Positions 18,317-27,303 are shown, numbered from the stretch's first letter. The stretch is 64,000 bases of DNA from Bacteriovoracaceae bacterium (GCA_947377285.1 CANCFT010000006.1:1-64000); one strand, 5' to 3'. Program-made: numbers and translations. Notes: generated by a model from the sequence alone, not told the origin.

Positions 18317-19318
18317 TTATCTCAGAGATCTAAAATAGCGCTCAATGCCTTCCTCTATACTGACCTTAGGATTATATCCTAAATCCTTGCTTAAATTCTG
18401 ATGACTAAAATAATGGGATTTCGCTAATTGCAAAGCTATAAATCGAGTCATTGGTGGATGTATATTATTTATTCGAAAAAGTTTCAAAAAACTTTCAATC
18501 AAAAATCCTATTATATAAGCTCTTTTAAAAGATATTTTTTGGGTCACTGGTGGAAGCCCTGCATGTTTTAGTAGATCATTGGTAAAATCCCATAGCTTCA
18601 CAGGTCCTTGTCCTAAAAAATAAGCTTTCCCTGCAATTGGGTGCCCAATGGAAAGTTGTTCAAGTGCCATAATATGAGCATCCGCAGCGTTTTCAACATA
18701 AGTAACATCAACTAGGTTTTCACCATCACCAATTATTTTTAGCCGTTTTTTTCTTTGTGCCTCTAAAACTCTCGGTATGAGATTTAAATCCCCAGGACCG
18801 AAAATTAAGTGGGGACGAATGGCCATTGTGAGAAGTTGATGATTAGTACTATCATTAGCAGCTAAAACTATTTTTTCAGCGATTGATTTTGTAGTAGCAT
18901 AATGAGTTAGGTATTTAGTTGGGTAGGGAGTTGATTCATCCACTCCACATAAACTTTCTCGCTCAAAGACCACACTAGGTGTGCTGGTATAAATTAATTT
19001 AGAAACACTATGTTTTTTCATCGCCTTAATAAGATTTTCGGTTCCGGTGACATTGGCAGCAAAAAAATCTGTATACCGCCCCCACATTCCAACCATTGAA
19101 GCTGTGTGAATGACAGCATCTACGCCTATAACGGCAATTTCAATTTCGTTAAAGTTAGCAAGATCTCCAATGAATTGATTGACTCCAAGTTCATTTAAAA
19201 AAGAATATTTTTTTCGTGAAAAACTTGAAACAATATAGCCTTTTTTGATTAAGTCTCGAGTGATATAACTTCCTAAAAAGCCCCCTGCACCGGTCACTAA
19301 AACTTTAGTTAATTTCAT
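18317..19318 (-). CDS. oleD: OleD, 2-alkyl-3-oxoalkanoate reductase
   Basis: An extended short-chain dehydrogenase/reductase. It has the NAD(P) motif GAGGFLG (10-16), a YTSTPSVVF segment typical of 3-beta-HSD/OleD proteins, and the catalytic Tyr140-x3-Lys144 (YATTK). OleD reduces the 2-alkyl-3-ketoacid made by OleA to the 2-alkyl-3-hydroxyacid. The ATG at 19318 is preferred; a TTG at 19327 is possible. The start overlaps the end of oleC, placing it last in the eight-gene operon. The order oleA-oleB-oleC-oleD is the standard arrangement for the pathway. Confidence 0.9.
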   Translation of the reverse strand: MKLTKVLVTGAGGFLGSYITRDLIKKGYIVSSFSRKKYSFLNELGVNQFIGDLANFNEIEIAVIGVDAVIHTASMVGMWGRYTDFFAANVTGTENLIKAMKKHSVSKLIYTSTPSVVFERESLCGVDESTPYPTKYLTHYATTKSIAEKIVLAANDSTNHQLLTMAIRPHLIFGPGDLNLIPRVLEAQRKKRLKIIGDGENLVDVTYVENAADAHIMALEQLSIGHPIAGKAYFLGQGPVKLWDFTNDLLKHAGLPPVTQKISFKRAYIIGFLIESFLKLFRINNIHPPMTRFIALQLAKSHYFSHQNLSKDLGYNPKVSIEEGIERYFRSLR

Positions 19319-20951
19319 GATGTTCAATTTCTTCTTTTAATTTAAGTCGGTCAATTTTAATATTATGCCTAACATCGACTGGAAAACTTTTGCTTAAGTA
19401 AATTTTATGAATATTTTTTGTGTGTGGATATTTTTTAGCCACGGCTAAAAGTTCACTTTCAAAAATAGAACGGTTTTTTCCTGATAAATACTGTCCATCT
19501 CGTCTTTCAATCACGATGGCCGGAGTTTGTGATCCAGCAGGCCCTAGGCCCACGAGTGCAGATCTTTTTACCAGAGGGTGTTTATTAAATATCGCTTCAC
19601 ATGGAATAGGAAAAAGAGTTTGGGTTTGAGTAGTCACTAAATGAGATTTTCTCCCACAAAACCAAAGAAGACCTAAATTATCGATATACCCTAAGTCTCC
19701 CATTCGGTGCCAGAAAGTATTATTCGAATCAGGTATTTTGGCTTCACGAGTTTTTTCAGGAAGATTCAAATACTCTTTTGTCGCCACTATGCCTTTGACA
19801 ATGATTTCTCCAACTTCTTTTGGGGCAACTAAAAGACCTTCATGAAATTGGGAAATACTTTCATCAGTTATTTTAATAATTTTTATTTCTATTCCTGGAG
19901 TTGCTAAACCAATACAAGTTCCAAAGCCTTCGTCGCTTAAATGAGCTGTATTTTTTAAGACAAATTCACCTGAAATATTACTGACGGGAAGAGCTTCAGT
20001 TGCACCATAAGGAGTATAAGTGGTTCCGTTAGGTAAAATAGATTTAAATTTCACATGAATCTTTACAGAAACGGGTGCTCCAAACATGACGACGTATTTT
20101 ATTGAAGGAAGAACGATTGATTCTTCCAAGCAATAGTCGGCGACACGCTCCCAAATGGCAGGAGAGCCAGCAACAAAAGTAGGTTTTAATTCGCGAATAT
20201 TCTGAACAATTTTTTGGGGATTGCAGCTACCTGGTTTAGTTGGATCCATATCTGGAATACAAGATGTCATCCCCATAGCAATTGTAAAAAGTGAAAAAAG
20301 AGGGAAGCCTGGCATGTCGATATCATTTGAAGTTAAATGATACATCTCTTGCAAGAGAGTAGTCTGTTGTTCAAAAATTTGATGAGTATAAACGACTCCC
20401 TTAGGTGAACCCGTTCCACCAGAAGTAAATAAGACTGCTGCCATATCATCGGATTCAAATTCTTTAGAAGGAAAGTTTTGTTTCTTTTCTTGTTTCATTT
20501 TTTTTATACTGATCATTTTTCCCCAAGTAAATGATCCATTCGTCACATTCATTTTGATGGATTTAAAAATGCTTGGGTAAAAAATTTTAAGTAGATGGAC
20601 TTGTGATTCAGCAATAAGGCCGATTGGCCCTGCTTCTTGAATGCATTTTAGTAAGTTTTTAATCCCCATACCTGGGTCAATAAAAACTGGAACGACTCCC
20701 AATTTAAATAAGGCAAAAGTCATGGCGGAAAATTCTAGACTTGGTTTTAAAAAGAGGAGCGTTTTATCTCCGGCCTTAAGACCTAGTTTTTGAAGACTGG
20801 TGGCAAATTTATTTGAAAGGATATCAAGTTCTTTAAACGTTAAAGATGAATAATTATATTTTTGAGTTTTTTTATCAAAAGTAGGAAAAATGACAGCTTT
20901 TTTATCTGGAGTAGATTTAGCAAATTGAGTTAAGCGAGTGGCAATATTCAT
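19305..20951 (-). CDS. oleC: OleC, beta-lactone synthetase (AMP-dependent ligase family)
   Basis: The 548 residues match the acyl-CoA synthetase/adenylate-forming superfamily. The P-loop-like TSGGTGSPKG is at 176-185, a YGATEALP motif is present, and so is the downstream adenylate motif region (HRMGDLGYIDNLGLLWFCGRK). In the olefin pathway OleC adenylates the 2-alkyl-3-hydroxyacid and closes it to a beta-lactone. It starts with the ATG immediately after the oleB stop and overlaps oleD at its end. Position beside oleA, oleB and oleD separates it from generic fatty-acyl-CoA ligases. Confidence 0.92.
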   Translation of the reverse strand: MNIATRLTQFAKSTPDKKAVIFPTFDKKTQKYNYSSLTFKELDILSNKFATSLQKLGLKAGDKTLLFLKPSLEFSAMTFALFKLGVVPVFIDPGMGIKNLLKCIQEAGPIGLIAESQVHLLKIFYPSIFKSIKMNVTNGSFTWGKMISIKKMKQEKKQNFPSKEFESDDMAAVLFTSGGTGSPKGVVYTHQIFEQQTTLLQEMYHLTSNDIDMPGFPLFSLFTIAMGMTSCIPDMDPTKPGSCNPQKIVQNIRELKPTFVAGSPAIWERVADYCLEESIVLPSIKYVVMFGAPVSVKIHVKFKSILPNGTTYTPYGATEALPVSNISGEFVLKNTAHLSDEGFGTCIGLATPGIEIKIIKITDESISQFHEGLLVAPKEVGEIIVKGIVATKEYLNLPEKTREAKIPDSNNTFWHRMGDLGYIDNLGLLWFCGRKSHLVTTQTQTLFPIPCEAIFNKHPLVKRSALVGLGPAGSQTPAIVIERRDGQYLSGKNRSIFESELLAVAKKYPHTKNIHKIYLSKSFPVDVRHNIKIDRLKLKEEIEHHEIN

Positions 20952-21842
20952 TTATGAGTCCTTTAAAAATGTCTCAATCTCACTTATGACAGCACTGGTT
21001 TCATCTTCTATTAGGTAATGTCCGGCATTCGGATAGGTAATTGAATGGGCGTTTGGAAAAATATCAAGCCAGCGTTTTTGAAAATTCATGGTGAAACAAA
21101 AATCTTTTTCACCCCATAATAATAAAACTGGTGCTTTTATTTCAGGAAGTTTTTCTTCAATTCTCTTCAAGGTTTTGTATGTCGGGTGTTGATCATTTAA
21201 TGGGATATCGTCGACAAATTTTGCAGTCGCAATCCTTGATTCATAATCATGATAGGGAAAGATAAATCCTTTTTTTACAATAGGACTCAAGCCTTTTTTG
21301 GAGGCCATAAAAGTTGCGGGATACGCAAAGCCATTAAACTTTCTTATAAACCATTGTCCAACTGGATTTTTTAAAATATTAATTCTTGTTGGAATTTCTA
21401 AGGACCTAAAAGCCGCAGTATTCATTACGACCATTTTTTTGATGAGCTGTGGATATTTGGTCGCAAGCCCCATACCTATAGCTCCACCCCAATCATGAAC
21501 AACTAAAGTAATATTTGTAAGTTTTTCTTTTTCAACTAAGTGGCATAAATTGTCTATATGAGTTTGCAAAGTATAGTTATAGTCCTGAGGCTTACTCGAG
21601 AGGCCACACCCAATATGATCAGGAACTATTACTCTAAAATTTTTTGAAAAATGTTTAGTTAAATTGCGGTAGAAAAATGACCAAGTTGGATTACCATGAA
21701 GCATAAGGATCACTTCGCCCTGGCCCTCGTCTATATAGTGGTACTGCTCATTTTTAATTGAGAGAAAATGAGAAGCGAACGGGTATTCTTGTTTTAAATC
21801 TTGCGGTATACTTGAAACGTTTTTTAGCTGATTCATCACCAT
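20952..21842 (-). CDS. oleB: OleB, beta-lactone decarboxylase (alpha/beta hydrolase)
   Basis: A 296-residue haloalkane-dehalogenase-like alpha/beta hydrolase. It has the oxyanion motif HGNPTW (49-54), nucleophile Asp117 in HDWGG, an acid near Asp247 (GEKDF) and His275 (NAGHYL). An Asp nucleophile is expected for OleB, which decarboxylates the beta-lactone made by OleC to the final cis-alkene. Two starts are possible: ATG at 21842 (7-nt overlap with oleA), or ATG at 21836 forming TGATG with the oleA stop. Both give tight translational coupling. Confidence 0.92.
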   Translation of the reverse strand: MVMNQLKNVSSIPQDLKQEYPFASHFLSIKNEQYHYIDEGQGEVILMLHGNPTWSFFYRNLTKHFSKNFRVIVPDHIGCGLSSKPQDYNYTLQTHIDNLCHLVEKEKLTNITLVVHDWGGAIGMGLATKYPQLIKKMVVMNTAAFRSLEIPTRINILKNPVGQWFIRKFNGFAYPATFMASKKGLSPIVKKGFIFPYHDYESRIATAKFVDDIPLNDQHPTYKTLKRIEEKLPEIKAPVLLLWGEKDFCFTMNFQKRWLDIFPNAHSITYPNAGHYLIEDETSAVISEIETFLKDS

Positions 21843-22867
21843 TGTACTCCAAGCATAATTGAACTCAATCCAGATCCTATTCCTAACAAGGCAATTTTAT
21901 CATTTTTTTGAATTAACCCTAAATCATGGGCCATCATCAACGTAATAGGTAATGCACTTGAACCAGTATTTCCAAGAGTAGGATATGTCCGATATGTTTT
22001 TTTATTTGTTAATTCTAGAGATTCGAGCGACATTTTTTCGTGGGCCGTTCCCACTTGATGAGTCAGCACAAAATCAGGAGTTTCATTAGTCCATGATAAT
22101 TCATGTAATAATTTTTTCCAAGTTGATTGGGCCAAGGCAACACCATACTTTAGTAATTCTTCCGAATCTGTTTCCATGACTAGGGAGTGAGTATTGCCAT
22201 CTCCTCGGCAGAGGTGATTGGCACTAGAATCTGTCTCATGAGCTCCACCTAAAATTTGTGGAGAATGAGGACTAAATTTTTTATGCGTAAGCAGAATTGC
22301 TGTTGCAGCAGATCCAATTGTTAAATTGGCGATGTATTTTTTAATCGATTTTCTGTCAATTGATTGATTCGTTAGAAGCTCATTAATTGTATTTTCTAAT
22401 AATGGCCCGCCATTTTCACCACTAACAATAAGGGCAAATTGAATCTGGCCGTTTTCAATCATATTACCGGCCACTACGATGGCATTTATGACTCCCAAGC
22501 AAGCATTGGAGAGATCAAAAATCATGGCATTGCGATTGAGTCCGAGATTGGCGTGCACTACCGATGCTGTGGCAGGTTCTAAGAAATCTCGGCACACGGA
22601 TGCGTGGATAAGCAGATCTATTTTATCTTTAGAAAGATTTGATTTTTTTAAACAATTTTCTGCTGCCATTGTTGAGAGATCACTAGGTTTGGTCCCTAAA
22701 GGCCAAACTCGTCTAGATGTTATTCCTGTCATTAATTCGAGTCTTCCCTCCGGAAGTTTTAATTTTTGATAAAGGGGTGTTAATCGGTCTTCAATCGCGA
22801 TTGAAGTTAAGCTCACATCAGAAAGTGCGTGGCCCATAGATTCTATAACAACATTATTAAATTTCAT
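21836..22867 (-). CDS. oleA: OleA, thiolase-superfamily head-to-head acyl condensing enzyme
   Basis: A 343-residue thiolase/KAS III-like enzyme. The nucleophile is Cys123 (SNACLG), with His270 (LTHQVG) and Asn300 (LGNTGSSALP). Glu97 (FLEPAT) lies where OleA carries its distinctive glutamate base; that alignment is by eye. OleA joins two fatty acyl thioesters head to head to give a 2-alkyl-3-ketoacid, the committed step of long-chain olefin synthesis. The ATG overlaps the preceding CrtI-like gene by 4 nt. Downstream oleB, oleC and oleD confirm the assignment over FabH. Confidence 0.93.
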   Translation of the reverse strand: MKFNNVVIESMGHALSDVSLTSIAIEDRLTPLYQKLKLPEGRLELMTGITSRRVWPLGTKPSDLSTMAAENCLKKSNLSKDKIDLLIHASVCRDFLEPATASVVHANLGLNRNAMIFDLSNACLGVINAIVVAGNMIENGQIQFALIVSGENGGPLLENTINELLTNQSIDRKSIKKYIANLTIGSAATAILLTHKKFSPHSPQILGGAHETDSSANHLCRGDGNTHSLVMETDSEELLKYGVALAQSTWKKLLHELSWTNETPDFVLTHQVGTAHEKMSLESLELTNKKTYRTYPTLGNTGSSALPITLMMAHDLGLIQKNDKIALLGIGSGLSSIMLGVQW

Positions 22868-24258
22868 AAAGCACTCTGAAGAACATGAAGATTGGCCATG
22901 GAAATTCCTGAAAGCATAGAACCTACAATCCCTAAAAATCCCTGATCAGTCCCACATATATAAAGTCCAGCAATTGGAGTTGTGCCATTTCTTGATTTAT
23001 CAATTGAGCCATAAACTGCTCCATTGAAATGATTGGTATATTTTTTAACGGTCGTAGGAGTAAATATGTCTTTAAACTTAACTTCAAAGTTTGAGCTCAT
23101 TCCACAATTTTTTAAAATACTAAGGCCGTGATTATACACGTCTAGTTTTTTTTCGTTATAACCAACTTTTGAAAGTAATAATTCTTGGTTCCACAATTCA
23201 AAGTTCGCAATATTAGTTACCCTTAAAACACCTTCATCAAAATCATCATGAAGAAAATTATTAGGGAAACAGACAACAGCACTCTGGTGATCAAATAAAG
23301 TTTGTGGTCTTTGGTATAAATAGGTTGGTCTATTATTATAAAAAATAATGGTGGCATCGATGCCTAAGTCTTTTGGTTTTTTATCAGTGATTATTATACT
23401 TTCTGTAAATGACAAATTGCCAGTTCTGGGTGAATAATCCAATTGGGCATCTAGGACACTCATTGTTTCTGGTAGCCCCATAGAAGACAAGATTGAGTTA
23501 CATTCAATGATTTCACTTCCATTGATTTCTACTCCAACAACCACTCCATCTTTTGAAATAATGCGAGAGACTTCAGTTTTAAAAAGAATTTCGCCGCCAC
23601 AAGTATCAAGTCTTTTCAGGAGCAAATCAATGATTGTACGCACTCCGCCCTCAGGTCGCCCGAAGCCTTCAAGGAAAATACTTTTGAACATAATCACAAA
23701 TTGTGAAAAATCCATGTCGTTTTCCCAGGCACTTCCATAAATAAGGAGTGGACAAAAAATCATTTCTACCAGGGCTTCACTTTTTATAAAATTTCTTACG
23801 ACAATTTTTGCCATAATAACTTCATTTGAAAGATCTACTTCATTAAAGTTTTTTATATGATTTAAAAGGCTAATAAACCCATCAATTTCATCTGGAAAAT
23901 GAGTTCTTATTTCCTCAATGAAAAAATCAATTTCATTGGTAAATTTTAGAGTTTGATCTGGAAATTGAATTAATGAGTGACTCTGGGGATGAATTTTAAA
24001 TTCTTCATACGGAATGCGAAGCTGCTTCATTAATTTATTAAAAGGCTTTCCTCTTTGATTGGGGCCTACAAAATTAGTCAAAGCATGAAGGCCGACATCA
24101 AATTTTCTTTTTCCGCGAGAGTAATAGGAATTAAGCCCTCCGGATATAGAGTGTTTTTCAAGAATTAAAATTTTTTTATTATACATTGAAAGCCGAATGC
24201 CAGCAGCTAAGCCTGACATTCCGGCCCCTATGATAATTGTGTCGACCATTTTATTCAT
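22864..24258 (-). CDS. second CrtI/CrtISO-like FAD-dependent oxidoreductase (464 aa)
   Basis: The FAD motif is GAGMSG (11-16), with a following EKHSISGGL and a GLHAL segment common to phytoene desaturase/retinol saturase proteins. The C-terminal FAD-contact region is GTDQGFLGIVGSMLSG. The start overlaps the acyl carrier protein stop by 1 nt (TAATG), and the end overlaps oleA by 4 nt. It therefore sits precisely between ACP and OleA. That position suggests it acts on the acyl chain before head-to-head condensation, introducing, isomerising or reducing double bonds. No carotenoid genes accompany it. Confidence 0.87.
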   Translation of the reverse strand: MNKMVDTIIIGAGMSGLAAGIRLSMYNKKILILEKHSISGGLNSYYSRGKRKFDVGLHALTNFVGPNQRGKPFNKLMKQLRIPYEEFKIHPQSHSLIQFPDQTLKFTNEIDFFIEEIRTHFPDEIDGFISLLNHIKNFNEVDLSNEVIMAKIVVRNFIKSEALVEMIFCPLLIYGSAWENDMDFSQFVIMFKSIFLEGFGRPEGGVRTIIDLLLKRLDTCGGEILFKTEVSRIISKDGVVVGVEINGSEIIECNSILSSMGLPETMSVLDAQLDYSPRTGNLSFTESIIITDKKPKDLGIDATIIFYNNRPTYLYQRPQTLFDHQSAVVCFPNNFLHDDFDEGVLRVTNIANFELWNQELLLSKVGYNEKKLDVYNHGLSILKNCGMSSNFEVKFKDIFTPTTVKKYTNHFNGAVYGSIDKSRNGTTPIAGLYICGTDQGFLGIVGSMLSGISMANLHVLQSAL

Positions 24259-24509
24259 TAAGAATTAAATTTTGGTGCTAAATACTCAACACAAGATTGC
24301 ATTGAGGCAAGTCTTGTATAATCTTCTTGAGGTACTTCAATTTTATGGCGTTTTTTTAATTCCATAACGATGTCTAAAAAATCCATTGAATCAAGATCAA
24401 GTTGTTCTCTTAAAGAGACTTCATCTTTAATCCCTGTCACATCATCATCAAGAGCGATATCGGCAATAATATCTAAAACTTTTGAGCGTACTTCTTCATT
24501 TGTTAACAT
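24258..24509 (-). CDS. acyl carrier protein
   Basis: An 83-residue acidic four-helix carrier protein. The phosphopantetheine site is Ser41 in LDLDSMDFLDIV, slightly different from the DSLE of the housekeeping AcpP, which suggests a pathway-specific carrier. It overlaps fabF by 7 nt upstream and the CrtI-like gene by 1 nt downstream. A dedicated ACP/KAS pair in an ole operon implies that the acyl chains are built on this carrier before use by OleA. Confidence 0.93.
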   Translation of the reverse strand: MLTNEEVRSKVLDIIADIALDDDVTGIKDEVSLREQLDLDSMDFLDIVMELKKRHKIEVPQEDYTRLASMQSCVEYLAPKFNS

Positions 24510-25753
24510 AATGACTCCTTAAACTTTTGAACAATTAACGTTGAATTTATTCCGAGCATACCGAATGAATTATTTAAAATGATTTTGACGTCATGAGCGA
24601 CTTTTTCGCCATTGACTAAATTTTTCACATTGCACTGAGGATCGAGATTGTGAATTTTTTTACAGGGGTGAATATAACCATCAGTAAAACTAGGAATATT
24701 TCCTGCAAGCTCAAGGGCACCTGCAGCTCCCATGGCGTGTCCAATAAAACCTTTAGTTGCATTCACATGAACGTTTGGTTGATCGCCAAAAAGTTTTTGC
24801 ACGGCCACACATTCTTGGATATCTCCTTGAAGTGTTCCAGTGGCATGCATACTGACAATATCAACTTCATTGATTTCAATCCCAGCCTTTTTTATGGCCA
24901 TGGTCATGCATTCAATTTGGCGTTCAGTATTAGGTAAAACAAAATCACTAGCATCACTATTGCTATGATAACCAATGATTTCGGCGACAATCTTAGCTTT
25001 TCGTTTTTTTGCATCACTTAATCGCTCAAGCACATAAACGGCTCCACCTTCCGAGACGACAATTCCATTTCTCTCTATATCAAGAGGTCTGGTGGCCAAA
25101 GCAGGATCTTCATGGTGTCCTAAAGCTCCTTGGGCCTTAAAAGCCGCAAAGATTCCAAATGTTTCAGTAGATTCAGAAATTCCGCCTGCTAGGGCCAGGT
25201 CGACTTCATCTAATAAGAGTTGTTGAACCCCTTGAATGATCCCTAAATTCCCAGCAGCACAAGCTGCACCGATTGTATAATGAGGGCCAGTAATGCCTAA
25301 ATTAAGTGTGACTTCACCTGCAGGATTATTGGCAACAGTTCGCGGGTTATGGTGATGTGACCATAAAGAAACATCCATTTCGTGTGAGTGATAGAGATCG
25401 TGAATTTCATTTTCTGTTTCAACATTGCCGTGTTCAGTAATGCCTAAATAAACACCCACTCGGTTTTTATCAATTGAAGCAAATTCAATTCCAGAATGAT
25501 TGATGGCTTCATTAGTACAATAAATAGAAATGGCCCCTGCTCTTGTGCCTCTTTTTCTCATTTTTTTGGGTTGGTATTTTGCTTCATCAAATTTGCACAA
25601 CCCAGCAGCCACGACACCCATATGACGAATTTCGGTATGAGAAATTCCAGATCCATTATTTAAGAGTCCATCTCGTAATTCAGCTAAATTATTTCCCATG
25701 GGAGAGACAAGGCCTATTCCGGTAATAACAATTCTTTGATTGTCTGGTTTCAT
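24503..25753 (-). CDS. fabF: 3-oxoacyl-ACP synthase, KAS II (FabF) type
   Basis: A 416-residue KAS I/II family condensing enzyme with the Cys-His-His triad: Cys165 (GAACAAG), His303 (SMHATGT) and His339 (KGFIGHAMGAAG). It elongates acyl-ACP with malonyl-ACP. There is no adjacent chain-length-factor-like inactive KAS, so it probably works as a homodimer. It begins 1 nt after the regulator stop and overlaps the ACP gene. Context argues for a specialised elongating enzyme dedicated to the olefin operon rather than general fatty-acid synthesis. Confidence 0.92.
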   Translation of the reverse strand: MKPDNQRIVITGIGLVSPMGNNLAELRDGLLNNGSGISHTEIRHMGVVAAGLCKFDEAKYQPKKMRKRGTRAGAISIYCTNEAINHSGIEFASIDKNRVGVYLGITEHGNVETENEIHDLYHSHEMDVSLWSHHHNPRTVANNPAGEVTLNLGITGPHYTIGAACAAGNLGIIQGVQQLLLDEVDLALAGGISESTETFGIFAAFKAQGALGHHEDPALATRPLDIERNGIVVSEGGAVYVLERLSDAKKRKAKIVAEIIGYHSNSDASDFVLPNTERQIECMTMAIKKAGIEINEVDIVSMHATGTLQGDIQECVAVQKLFGDQPNVHVNATKGFIGHAMGAAGALELAGNIPSFTDGYIHPCKKIHNLDPQCNVKNLVNGEKVAHDVKIILNNSFGMLGINSTLIVQKFKESLC

Positions 25754-25754
25754 G

Positions 25755-26405
25755 TTAGCGCAGTCCTTTAAAATTATTTTTTAGTGTGTTCGTTAAACTT
25801 TCTTTTAAACTAGTAGTCATATCTGCAATAGGGCCAGCAGTTCCAGCAATTAAATCGAGGGCCTTAGGCAATTTTTTGATAATAGCTTCATACTGGGCCG
25901 AATACAGCTCATGGTGCTCTCGAGATTTATTTTGAGCAATGGTGATGACAAAGTTCATAACTGATTCAGCAATTTCACAAGTACTAATAATAGAAATCAT
26001 CCGTTTTCTTCGAGCATCGTTAGCAGGTGTTTGTTGGGATCTATCTAAAACTCTTTGGGCCATATTTTTAAATTCGACAATATATTCTTCTTCTCTTTTT
26101 CTAAAAACAGAAGCGACAATATTAAGTGAATCTTCTCTCGCAGAGTGGACGCGTGCCTTAGAATTTTCTCGTAAATCCTTGGTCTCAATGGCACCAAAAT
26201 GGGAGAGTGTTTTAAGTGAAAGTGACACGGCACTTTGTGAGAGTTTAAGTGCGGCTTCAATTTCTTCTGAGGTGAGTGGTTTTTGGGCAAGAACTAATAA
26301 GCCAAATACTGAACCATCGATACGTTTAAAACCTATATGGCTAAAAAACATTTCGAAATGCGGCAATTCTTTAAGAATTTCGGGTTCAATAAACACGGCA
26401 GACAA
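25755..26405 (-). CDS. GbsR/MarR-type winged-helix transcriptional regulator
   Basis: 216 residues. The N-terminal winged helix-turn-helix (about 30-90) shows LTSEEIEAALKLSQSAVSLSLK, read as the DNA-recognition region, followed by a wing with FGAIETK. This matches COG1510/GbsR-like MarR relatives. The C-terminal half is helical and probably a dimerisation or ligand domain. It is the first gene of the fabF-ACP-crtI-oleABCD operon and lies 1 nt from fabF, so it is likely an autoregulatory repressor of the hydrocarbon operon. The ligand is unknown. Confidence 0.85.
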   Translation of the reverse strand: MSAVFIEPEILKELPHFEMFFSHIGFKRIDGSVFGLLVLAQKPLTSEEIEAALKLSQSAVSLSLKTLSHFGAIETKDLRENSKARVHSAREDSLNIVASVFRKREEEYIVEFKNMAQRVLDRSQQTPANDARRKRMISIISTCEIAESVMNFVITIAQNKSREHHELYSAQYEAIIKKLPKALDLIAGTAGPIADMTTSLKESLTNTLKNNFKGLR

Positions 26406-26510
26406 ATCCTTTAAACTAATATTACAAAAATATAATAAATAGAATATTTGCGATTTGTCTTGAGAATGTCCAGTAATTTATAACTAATTTTAAAATGATT
26501 TACTAAAAAA

Positions 26511-26732
26511 TTATCCGTCGTATTCTTCGACATCATTAACTGTTGCTGAATCACTTTCGTCAATGCTAACTGGCGGAGTACCAACACCCGAATTCGGAGA
26601 TATCATTCCTTCACCATCATTTGGTAAATCGTCTTGCGCCTTTAGTTTTAAAGGGGCCGCAGCGGCCAATAAAACAACTAAGCCCACTAGTGATAAATAA
26701 GACAAACGAGAAAAGTTATTTAATTTAAACAC
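26511..26732 (-). CDS. small exported acidic protein (73 aa)
   Basis: The start is a GTG at 26732, strongly supported by GGAGGG about 6 nt upstream. A signal peptide (about 1-32, ending LKAQ) precedes a mature peptide of about 40 residues rich in Asp, Glu, Ser, Pro and Gly. No family is recognised. It stands alone between the regulator of the olefin operon and a divergent hypothetical gene. Confidence 0.7.
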   Translation of the reverse strand: MFKLNNFSRLSYLSLVGLVVLLAAAAPLKLKAQDDLPNDGEGMISPNSGVGTPPVSIDESDSATVNDVEEYDG

Positions 26733-26904
26733 GAAAACCCTCCATACATGTTCCTGATATCAGTATACCACTTACTAAACGGGCAAGAAAACTTAAAAAT
26801 TTCACCAAAGTGTTGATTTTCTAGTGATTATTCTGAATATTTTAGTCTAAGATAGTAAAGTAGCGAAAAAGATAAAGGTATTTTATTAAGGGGAAGACCT
26901 GATT

Positions 26905-27303
26905 ATGGGTGGATTCAAAGACGAATTTGAAGATGGGGATGAAGAAACTGAACTGGATACTGATGGGGGAGACGACGAGTTTGCCTTTGATGATGAAGAC
27001 GGTGAAGGCAAATCTTCTGGCAAAAAAGGTAAATCAGATGGATCGGGTTTTAACCGAGACAATTACTATTTTTATAAAGACAAACTAGTTCAACTTTCAG
27101 GGACAATTCGACCGAAAGAAAAATCTAAAGAAGGTCGAGTTTTATCACTAGATTTTAAAACAGAAGATAAAATCTATAGTGTAGTCATGGATGATATGGG
27201 TAAGAAATTAACCAGCTCGTGTTTCCAAGAATTATTAGTGACGGGACTTGTGAGTAAAGTGACAGAAAAAGAATACACAATAGCCATTAAAACTTATATT
27301 TAA
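26905..27303 (+). CDS. hypothetical protein with acidic N-terminus (132 aa)
   Basis: Residues 1-50 are almost all Asp, Glu, Gly, Ser and Lys, and so are disordered. Residues 60-132 form a compact beta-rich domain (LVQLSGTI, RVLSLDF, YTIAIKTY) that could be an OB- or SH3-like barrel. The ATG at 26905 has AAGGGGAAG upstream. Its 3' end overlaps the convergent DOMON-like gene by 17 nt. The function is unknown. Confidence 0.72.
   Translation: MGGFKDEFEDGDEETELDTDGGDDEFAFDDEDGEGKSSGKKGKSDGSGFNRDNYYFYKDKLVQLSGTIRPKEKSKEGRVLSLDFKTEDKIYSVVMDDMGKKLTSSCFQELLVTGLVSKVTEKEYTIAIKTYI

Noticed and set aside
21836-22867. FabH (KAS III) for the OleA gene
   Set aside because: The thiolase-fold sequence alone could mislead, but contiguous OleB, OleC and OleD and the Glu97 context support OleA.
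22864-24258. Carotenoid biosynthesis cluster
   Set aside because: CrtI-like proteins are present, but there is no phytoene synthase, GGPP synthase or cyclase in the window. The neighbours are fatty-acid and olefin genes.
8019-26405. Aryl polyene or flexirubin cluster
   Set aside because: FabF, ACP, FabG and FabZ occur in those clusters too, but the ammonia-lyase, chain-length-factor KAS, acyltransferase and outer-membrane partners are missing, while OleABCD is complete.
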